This document shows positions 29,602 to 35,481 of a DNA stretch of 35,481 nt, one piece after another. This stretch comes from Gemmatimonadota bacterium (GTDB taxonomy: Bacteria; Latescibacterota; UBA2968; UBA8231). Each line of letters begins with the position of its first letter. Position 1 is the first letter of the stretch. The DNA lies in contig VXOR01000054.1 in assembly GCA_009840005.1 (NCBI GenBank), forward strand, positions 1-35,481. Reading direction: 5' to 3'. The notes under the pieces were generated by a model. That model saw only the letters and a list, made by a program, of their open reading frames with translations, did not search any database and was not told where the DNA came from. Position numbers and translations under genes: made by a program.

Positions 29602-32265
29602 TCAGAATCCATACTTTAGTCGCCTACGCTTAAAGGCCGCCTCTCCTCCTTCGAGAATCTCTTCAACTAACTTTCGCACTGAAGGCGTATCGATTGAGCC
29701 TATATACTCGGGCACGATGCGTGCCTGCCCTTCGTCGGCCTCACCCGCAGCGGTCAGCCCGAGAATCAACTCGGCGTCCCCCAAGACCGGAATGTTGGCG
29801 TTGTGGGTCGAAAAGAGAAACTGGCGACGACGTTTCTCTTCGCGCATCCGGGGTACCACGCCCTCGGTGATGAATCGGTTATCGAGATCGTCCTCCGGCT
29901 GGTCCACGATTAGGGGAGCCTCGGACTCAAGCAGCAGCAGCAGCAGGACGGCGGTAGCCTTTTGACCTTTCGACAGATTCTCAAGTGCCTGCCAAGAAGG
30001 CGGCTTGCCAGCGGGCGCAGTGTTGAGTTGGATCGCTGTCGTTGGTGGCAGTTCCAATTCCTCAATCTGCATTAGAACATCAGGCGGGGCTTTTGCGAGA
30101 CGCTCTGCCTGAGTCGACGGGATTGCGTAGATTTTCTGAACCTCCTCCGCACCTGTTATGCAACAATTGACGAGTTCCGGCAACGAAAGGTCTGGTACCT
30201 TCCTGATCTTTTCAATCGCCTCAGAAAGGCGGCCACCGATCTTCTCCTTGAGCAGATTGACGAGCGGTTCCCTGTTGCCCGCTGCGGTTACTTCGACATG
30301 GACACTGTCACTGAGTTTATTATTTACTAGCTTTGCGGCGCGGTTCGCGATCCTGAATTCCTCTGCTTTGACATCCTCCCACTCCGCGAGCAACTCACGT
30401 CGTCTCTCTACAGACTCTTTCTCCAATCGTTCGAGCAAAGGCAGGCGCTCGCGCAGTGGACGGAGACTTTCAATCTCGCGCCGCAGGCGCATAAACTCCT
30501 CCCCATCCACGGCCTCTTTCTGCAGCTCACGCAGTATCTTGTTGTAAGCAGCCTCGACCTCGTGCTTGCGCTCGCCCCAACGACTGCGAACTCCATCAAT
30601 CCCTTCGTCAGCACCCTTGAGAGCTTTCTCAAGGTCTCGCGCCACCTGCTCTATATCATGGCTCAAGCCTTCGAGTACCTCGTCCGCTCCGACGATAATC
30701 TCCCTGTTTGGCAGTTCTTCGAGAGCCTTCGGCGACAAGAACGCCCGATCAATGGGTAACTCCTGGCGGAACACCTCTAGGCACTCTCGCAACGCCTTCA
30801 CTCGCTCAGGGATTGAATCGAGAATCTGTTCTTCCCGAACGAGGAGACTCTGCTCGCGCAGGCGCTCTTCGAGGCCGGCTTCCTGAAATCGCTTGAGCGT
30901 CTCCTCAAGACTTGGCAGCGTTGATAGCCTCTCGTTGATCTGCTGAAGCTCGGAGCGAACATCTATAATAGCCTGTTTCGTCTTCTGAAGCTCACGTCGC
31001 AAATCAGCCTTGCGCCGGTCGAGAGACTCATCGCGCTCCACAAAGCGATACAATAGCCGGGTTAGCTTCTCACGACTCTTGGTCAGTTCTGAGATCTCGT
31101 GCTGTCCATATACTTCGACACGAGGCAGGAGCTCCTGAGGGAGTAGATTTGATATCTGACCGTTCTCGTCGCGAACCACGGGAGGATTTGGAATGGTTCG
31201 TTCAATCAGATACTCCCTCTTCGCTGGGCGATAGGAGCGTACACGGATCGAAATTTTCGTCCCGCTTTGTAGCACCTGACGCACGATCCCCTCGTAAGCC
31301 TTGCGGGCCTCTTCACCGATGGGATCAAGGCTGAGTGCGTAGCGCACGCTTTCAATGATCGTAGATTTTCCAGTTCCGCGCCCCCCAACGAGGACGTTCA
31401 GGTTCGGGTTGAAGTGTACGGCCTCACCATCCAAGAATCCGCCTTCCCACGCCAAGGAGAGAAGCTCTGCGTGATCTTCCGGCTCAGGATCGCTATTCAG
31501 GCGAATCCGCGAGTCCGGGTCGAGAAAGGCTTGGCGCAGGCCTTCAATAGTAACCTCGGACATCTTGATCCAACACGAAGTGCCGGGGTCCTCTAGGTGG
31601 CTCGGACAGCTAACATCTTTCGCATTGATTACCGCCACGGGGTGCTCACGCCGGTAATCTGTATTTTTATTTTTTAGAATTGGCCGCAGGTCATCAGGAG
31701 CGTCACCGACTGGACCAGACAGAGAACAAGCCAACAAGTTGGGCGATTGCCAAGCGTTAATGCGCGATCGTCCTGACAGCTTACGAAGAAGACCTCCGTC
31801 GGAGGCTATGTGGGCGGCGATACAAACTGCTCTCCAGTTCTGAGCTTCTTCTAGAAACTCCACGACATCGTACTGCCCTGTGGGCGATTCTTGGTGCTCT
31901 TGGAGAATTCCACAAGCCCCTAAAGTCTGTTCTAACTCGTTGAGATCTGTTTCAGGGTCAAATAGGCAGAGCAGATGAACCCCATCCTTAGTCACCGCCT
32001 CAAAACCGGGAAACACTATGATTCCGGCTGCCTTGGAACACTCAATCAGGCTCGCCGAAGAGCGGACGTGATAGTGGTCCGTCACAGCGATTGCGTCGAT
32101 CTTCTGTTCTTGGCAGGCCTCAATGAGCACTGCGTTATATTCGCTCTCGTTTGTAAACGACGAGGATTTGTCATGTGCGACGAGATATTCAAACGGATTC
32201 ACTTGTAGCGCACACTTAAAGAAATGCGCTCCCGATGGGAGCTGTCTCATGTCCGTGTCATTCAT
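29602..32265 (-). CDS. PHP-domain/SMC-like AAA ATPase (TrlF-type), putative defence protein
   Basis: This 887-residue protein starts with a PHP phosphoesterase-like domain: A-V-T-D-H-Y-H (about 60-66), G-F-E-A-V-T-K-D-G-V-H and C-I-A-A-H-I-A. The first PHP motif, normally H-x-H, reads A-L-Q-V-N-P here. The ABC/SMC ATPase follows, with Walker A G-G-R-G-T-G-K-S (about 294-301), a long coiled coil (about 400-670), signature L-S-K-G-Q near 767, Walker B L-I-V-D-Q-P-E-D-D near 787 and an S-T-H-N switch. ATG 32265 is preferred: GGAGG lies five bases upstream, whereas ATG 32277 has none. It resembles nuclease-ATPase effectors of defence islands and lies 42 bp after glgC. A role in phage defence is inferred. 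Confidence 0.85.
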   Translation of the reverse strand: MNDTDMRQLPSGAHFFKCALQVNPFEYLVAHDKSSSFTNESEYNAVLIEACQEQKIDAIAVTDHYHVRSSASLIECSKAAGIIVFPGFEAVTKDGVHLLCLFDPETDLNELEQTLGACGILQEHQESPTGQYDVVEFLEEAQNWRAVCIAAHIASDGGLLRKLSGRSRINAWQSPNLLACSLSGPVGDAPDDLRPILKNKNTDYRREHPVAVINAKDVSCPSHLEDPGTSCWIKMSEVTIEGLRQAFLDPDSRIRLNSDPEPEDHAELLSLAWEGGFLDGEAVHFNPNLNVLVGGRGTGKSTIIESVRYALSLDPIGEEARKAYEGIVRQVLQSGTKISIRVRSYRPAKREYLIERTIPNPPVVRDENGQISNLLPQELLPRVEVYGQHEISELTKSREKLTRLLYRFVERDESLDRRKADLRRELQKTKQAIIDVRSELQQINERLSTLPSLEETLKRFQEAGLEERLREQSLLVREEQILDSIPERVKALRECLEVFRQELPIDRAFLSPKALEELPNREIIVGADEVLEGLSHDIEQVARDLEKALKGADEGIDGVRSRWGERKHEVEAAYNKILRELQKEAVDGEEFMRLRREIESLRPLRERLPLLERLEKESVERRRELLAEWEDVKAEEFRIANRAAKLVNNKLSDSVHVEVTAAGNREPLVNLLKEKIGGRLSEAIEKIRKVPDLSLPELVNCCITGAEEVQKIYAIPSTQAERLAKAPPDVLMQIEELELPPTTAIQLNTAPAGKPPSWQALENLSKGQKATAVLLLLLLESEAPLIVDQPEDDLDNRFITEGVVPRMREEKRRRQFLFSTHNANIPVLGDAELILGLTAAGEADEGQARIVPEYIGSIDTPSVRKLVEEILEGGEAAFKRRRLKYGF

Positions 32266-32319
32266 GGTTTCCTCCATCTCTATACGACTCCCATTCCTTG
32301 TTTTTTGTTCACGTTTTTG

Positions 32320-33579
32320 CTAGACAACTGTCCCCGACGGAATCACTGCGTCCTTAGGCACAACCACGATCCCGTCGCGGATGTAGTAGTTTGTCTCGTC
32401 GGCCTCGACGCCTTGCTCCTTGTTGGTGATGCGAACTCGCTCGCCGATGCGCGCGTTTTTGTCGATGATCGCGCCAGTGATCTTGCTGTTGGCACCAATC
32501 CCCATATCTGGAATGCCCTGGGCCGCATTGCGCGCTCGATCGGCCGGCGACTCATCCGAATCAGCCCCCATGACGATGGTGTTGGCAATCTGGCAATTCG
32601 CACCAATCACCGAGCGGATCCCGATCACTGAGCGCTCGATCCGAGCAGACCGTATGTACGAGCCTTCGCAGATGATCCCCTGCTCAATGTGGCAATTCTC
32701 CAGCCGCGTACCAGAGAGGAAGCGCGCGTGGGTGTAAATCGGCGCGTCGGCCCGGTAAAAGTTAAAAGGCGGCGGCTGATCTGTCAGCGCCAAATTGGCC
32801 TCGTAAAAAGAGCGAATGGTGCCAATGTCTTCCCAATAGCCGTCAAAGGTGTGGGCAAAAACACCAACCTTGTGGATCGCATCCGGGATGATGTGCTTGC
32901 CGAAATCGTCTTGGTCGCTGCTCATCAGCAGGCTGACCAAGACTTGGGGTTCAAACACGTAAATGCCCATAGAGGCCATATAGCACGCCTCCGGGTCGGC
33001 CGCCGCCGGCAGCCGCAGAGCATCCAATTCGGCGGGGTCTTGCGGCTTCTCGCGAAAATCCACAATCCGCCCCTGAGCATTCATCTGCACAATCCCCAGC
33101 CCAGGCGCAGCTTCTCGCGTCACTGGCTTTACCGCAATCGACACGTCCGCGCCGCGCGCTCGGTGCTCTTCGACAAAGGCGCGGTAATCCATGCGATAGA
33201 GGTGATCGCCCGACAGGATTAGCACTTGGTCGGCCCAGCGCGAGAGCAAGTGCCTGAGCTGTTGGCGCACCGCGTCGGCCGTGCCTTGGTACCAATCGAC
33301 GCTATCCTGAGTCTGTTCGGCAGCCAAGATCTCGACAACGCCATCGGAAAAAGAATCAAAGCGGTACGTCGTGCTAATGTGGCGATGTAACGAAGCGGAA
33401 TTGAATTGAGTTAGGGCGAAGATGCGGTTGACCCCAGAATGCAGACAATTGCTGATGGGAATGTCGATTAAGCGGTACTTGCCACCAATCGGCACGGCCG
33501 GCTTAGAGCGAAGCTGCGTCAGCGGAAAAAGCCGCTCACCCTGTCCACCCCCGAGGATGACTCCAATGACGTTCCTCAT
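32320..33579 (-). CDS. glgC: Glucose-1-phosphate adenylyltransferase (ADP-glucose pyrophosphorylase)
   Basis: GlgC makes ADP-glucose for glycogen synthesis. This 419-residue protein has the N-terminal nucleotidyltransferase motif L-G-G-G-Q-G-E-R-L (9-17), K-P-A-V-P-I-G-G-K and H-L-Y-R-M-D-Y, followed by a C-terminal beta-helix domain with hexapeptide-like repeats. Length is normal and no residue is obviously missing. ATG 33579 has GGGAG eight bases upstream; a perfect -10 TATAAT lies at 33595-33600. The last 60 codons are duplicated 4.4 kb away (27899-28087). No terminator follows this copy; instead the defence genes begin 42 bp later, so they may be read through from glgC. Confidence 0.95.
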   Translation of the reverse strand: MRNVIGVILGGGQGERLFPLTQLRSKPAVPIGGKYRLIDIPISNCLHSGVNRIFALTQFNSASLHRHISTTYRFDSFSDGVVEILAAEQTQDSVDWYQGTADAVRQQLRHLLSRWADQVLILSGDHLYRMDYRAFVEEHRARGADVSIAVKPVTREAAPGLGIVQMNAQGRIVDFREKPQDPAELDALRLPAAADPEACYMASMGIYVFEPQVLVSLLMSSDQDDFGKHIIPDAIHKVGVFAHTFDGYWEDIGTIRSFYEANLALTDQPPPFNFYRADAPIYTHARFLSGTRLENCHIEQGIICEGSYIRSARIERSVIGIRSVIGANCQIANTIVMGADSDESPADRARNAAQGIPDMGIGANSKITGAIIDKNARIGERVRITNKEQGVEADETNYYIRDGIVVVPKDAVIPSGTVV

Positions 33580-33673
33580 AACTGAAAACTCCCAATTATA
33601 AAGTTAGGCTCAGTCCTCTAAGTAGCCTTATCTTATAGTTTTTTCCCACCTTAGCAAGCCCACCTCGGGCAAA

Positions 33674-33702
33674 TTGGGCCGCCGCGCAAAATAGCATATT
33701 TT
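33674..33702 (+). promoter_or_regulatory. Weak candidate promoter for the WD40 gene
   Basis: TTGGGC (33674-33679) and TATTTT (33697-33702) are separated by 17 bp and lie about 22 bp before the ATG. Each element matches the consensus only moderately (three and four of six). Confidence 0.3.
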
Positions 33703-33723
33703 GTTTCACCTAGGAGACGCCTT

Positions 33724-35481
33724 ATGAAAACATTATTCGCCGTTATAGTCGGGCTAGCAGTGGCAGCTCCTGCTGTCGCCGATTCTGATTCTTCCACCAC
33801 GAATCGGCTGGTTACCCTAGGGCATGTGGGCCTAGTCCGATCTTTGTCGTTTTCACCCGATGGAACCACACTGGCATCTTGGGCAGGCGATAATACCGTA
33901 GTCCTCTGGGATGTCGCCAGCCAGAGACGGTTGGCTGTCCTCAAGGAGCATGTGGACCCCTCTGCCTTTTCCAGAGCATTTTCGGTCCGATCGGTGGCGT
34001 TTTCGCTCGACGGCACCACACTAGCATCCGGGGAAGGTAACACCGTAGTTCTGCGGGATGTCGCCAGCCAGAAGCGGCTCGAGATCCTAGAAGGGCATGC
34101 CGGCCTAGTCCGATCTTTGTCGTTTTCACCTGATGGAACAACGCTGGCGTCTGGGGCGAGCGATAACATCATAGTCCTCTGGGATGTCGCTAGCCGGAAA
34201 CAGCGGGCTACCCTCAAAGGGCATGTAGATAGCGTCCACGCCGTGGCGTTTTCGCCCGACGGCACCACACTGGCGTCTGGGGCGAGCGATAATACCGTAG
34301 TCCTCTGGGATATCGCGCGGCGAGGGCGGGTGGCCACCCTCAAAGGGCATGCGGATAATGTCCACGCCGTGGCGTTTTCACCCGACGGCACCACACTGGC
34401 ATCCGGGTCATACGATAACACCATAGTCCTCTGGAATGTCGCCAGTCGCAGGCGACTAGCCACTCTCAAAGGGCATGCGGACTATGTTTTTTTCCTCGCG
34501 TTTTCACCCGACGGCACCACACTGGTATCCGGGTCATACGATAGGGCATACAATAATACCGTAATCCTGTGGGACGTCGCTAGCCGGAGGCAGCGAGCCA
34601 CCCTCAAAGAGCATAATGTCACTTTCGCGGCGTTTTCGCCCGACGGAACCACACTGGCGTTTGGGGCCCGGGATGGTGGGGTCCTGCTCTGGCGACCTCC
34701 TCAGGTGGAGATCGATCAATCCGTTACAGACGACGACGACGATCCCTCCACGTGGAAACAGCAAGCCACCCTACAAGGGAATGGGTCGGGGGTCCAAACC
34801 GTGGCGTTTTCGCCCGACGGAACCACCCTAGTATCCGGGGACAAGGGTAAAACCATAGTCCTGTGGGATGTTGCCAGTCGGAAACAGCGGGACATCTTAG
34901 GGCATACGGGGAATGTCACTTCCGTGGCGTTTTCGCCCGACGGAGCCATGCTGGCATCCGGGGATGAGAATAAAACCGTAGTCCTGTGGGATATAGCGAG
35001 GCGGCAGCAGCGAGACACCTTGGAAGGGCATAAGGATAGGATCCAAACCGTGGCGTTTTCGCCCGATGGAACCACGCTGGCGTCTGGCTCAGACGATAAC
35101 AACGTAGTCTTTTGGGACGTCGCGAGGCAGAAGCGACTAACCACCCTCAAAGGGCATACCGATTGGGTTCAATCCGTGGCGTTTTCGCCCGATGGAACCA
35201 TGCTCGCCTCCGGCTCAAGCGATAACACCGTAATCCTGTGGGAGGTCGCCAGCCGCAAGCGACTAACCACCCTCAAAGGACATACGGACTACGTTCTTGC
35301 AGGATCGTTTTCGCCCGACGGTTCCATGCTCGCCTCCGGCTCAAGCGATAACACCGTAATCCTGTGGGAGGTCGCCAGCCGCAAGCGACTAACCACCCTC
35401 AAAGGACATACGGACTACGTTCTTGCAGGATCGTTTTCGCCCGACGGTTCCATGCTCGCCTCCGGCTCAAGCGATAACACC
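33724..35481 (+). CDS. Exported WD40-repeat protein (open at window end)
   Basis: The start ATG 33724 follows AGGAG by seven bases. The N-terminus is a Sec signal (M-K-T-L-F-A-V-I-V-G-L-A-V-A-A-P-A-V-A), so the product is periplasmic or surface located. At least twelve WD40 units follow, each with a V-A-F-S-P-D-G-T-T-L-A-S-G core and a V-L-W-D-V-A-S-R end, with repeat lengths near 42 residues. An acidic D-D-D-D-D insertion interrupts one unit near 34726. No enzymatic or kinase domain is seen in the 586 codons present, and the gene runs past the edge. It is probably a beta-propeller scaffold or ligand-binding protein. Long antisense frames here are by-products of the repeats. Confidence 0.9.
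   Translation, partial: MKTLFAVIVGLAVAAPAVADSDSSTTNRLVTLGHVGLVRSLSFSPDGTTLASWAGDNTVVLWDVASQRRLAVLKEHVDPSAFSRAFSVRSVAFSLDGTTLASGEGNTVVLRDVASQKRLEILEGHAGLVRSLSFSPDGTTLASGASDNIIVLWDVASRKQRATLKGHVDSVHAVAFSPDGTTLASGASDNTVVLWDIARRGRVATLKGHADNVHAVAFSPDGTTLASGSYDNTIVLWNVASRRRLATLKGHADYVFFLAFSPDGTTLVSGSYDRAYNNTVILWDVASRRQRATLKEHNVTFAAFSPDGTTLAFGARDGGVLLWRPPQVEIDQSVTDDDDDPSTWKQQATLQGNGSGVQTVAFSPDGTTLVSGDKGKTIVLWDVASRKQRDILGHTGNVTSVAFSPDGAMLASGDENKTVVLWDIARRQQRDTLEGHKDRIQTVAFSPDGTTLASGSDDNNVVFWDVARQKRLTTLKGHTDWVQSVAFSPDGTMLASGSSDNTVILWEVASRKRLTTLKGHTDYVLAGSFSPDGSMLASGSSDNTVILWEVASRKRLTTLKGHTDYVLAGSFSPDGSMLASGSSDNT
35199..35481 (+). repeat. Exact 126-bp tandem repeat within the WD40 gene
   Basis: Sequence from 35325 to the window end (157 bp) is identical to that 126 bp earlier, corresponding to one 42-residue WD40 unit. 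Earlier units differ at many positions, so this copy is recent. The true number of copies beyond the window is unknown. Confidence 0.85.

Noticed and set aside
27899..32320. The ~165-bp glgC duplication as ordinary att sites of an integrase-borne island
   Set aside because: Typical att cores are much shorter, both ends of the repeat diverge, and no integrase or excisionase is visible. The insertion mechanism is left open.
33651..34469. 272-codon open frame antisense to the WD40 gene
   Set aside because: It is a by-product of the WD40 codon pattern repeated in phase. The plus-strand gene has a signal peptide, ribosome-binding site and a clear fold, whereas the antisense frame only mirrors the repeats.
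33724..35481. Possible CRISPR array because of regular repeats
   Set aside because: Repeats are in frame, about 126 bp apart, translate to WD40 units and have no unique spacers.

Overview
The window reads as a high-GC chromosomal segment of a Gram-negative, respiring bacterium. It encodes outer-membrane beta-barrels with signal peptides, a Tat-exported molybdoenzyme, a c-type cytochrome, a complete Pst/Pho system, the MEP-pathway enzyme IspG and the glycogen enzyme GlgC. The phylum cannot be fixed from the sequence. The mix of MR/MLE-type sugar-acid genes, small toxin-antitoxin pairs and WD40 repeats would suit an uncultured, possibly host-associated lineage, but that is a guess.

Layout. 97-645 (-): a HicA/HicB-like toxin-antitoxin pair. 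709-4173 (-): a fused indolepyruvate-type 2-oxoacid:ferredoxin oxidoreductase, divergent from a small conserved gene (4270-4557, +). 4567-10241 (-): a tightly overlapping operon with a sugar aminotransferase, PIG-L deacetylase, WbqC-like protein, GT4 glycosyltransferase, outer-membrane protein and Tat-exported sulfite-oxidase-family enzyme, headed by a 30-codon stub resembling the start of a nucleotide-sugar epimerase. 10378-11514 (+): ispG. 11596-15343 (+): a sugar-acid catabolic operon (aldolase, PfkB kinase, 2-hydroxyacid dehydrogenase, MR/MLE dehydratase). 15377-16726: a strongly expressed-looking membrane mini-protein, toxin-antitoxin debris, and an intact yefM-yoeB-like pair with a TGTACA operator. 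16789-27612 (-): a phosphate block of porin-like protein, pstS-pstC-pstA-pstB-phoU-phoB-phoR, continuing by overlapping genes into a cytochrome c and a HupE/UreJ-like membrane protein.

The most unusual region is 27781-33579. An intact glgC (32320-33579) is followed by a co-directional cassette: a PHP/SMC-like ATPase, a Schlafen AlbA_2 ATP-binding protein, and a stub of what looks like a DUF1156-type DNA methylase cut off by a 162-bp MITE. Directly beyond the MITE lies a second, nearly identical copy of the last ~60 codons of glgC, followed by the strong intrinsic terminator expected of glgC. The simplest reading is that a defence cassette entered the 3' end of glgC and supplied a replacement gene end, pushing the original end and terminator 4.4 kb away.

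The right edge (33724 to window end, +) is an exported WD40-repeat protein still open at the boundary, with an exact 126-bp tandem repeat indicating recent repeat expansion.
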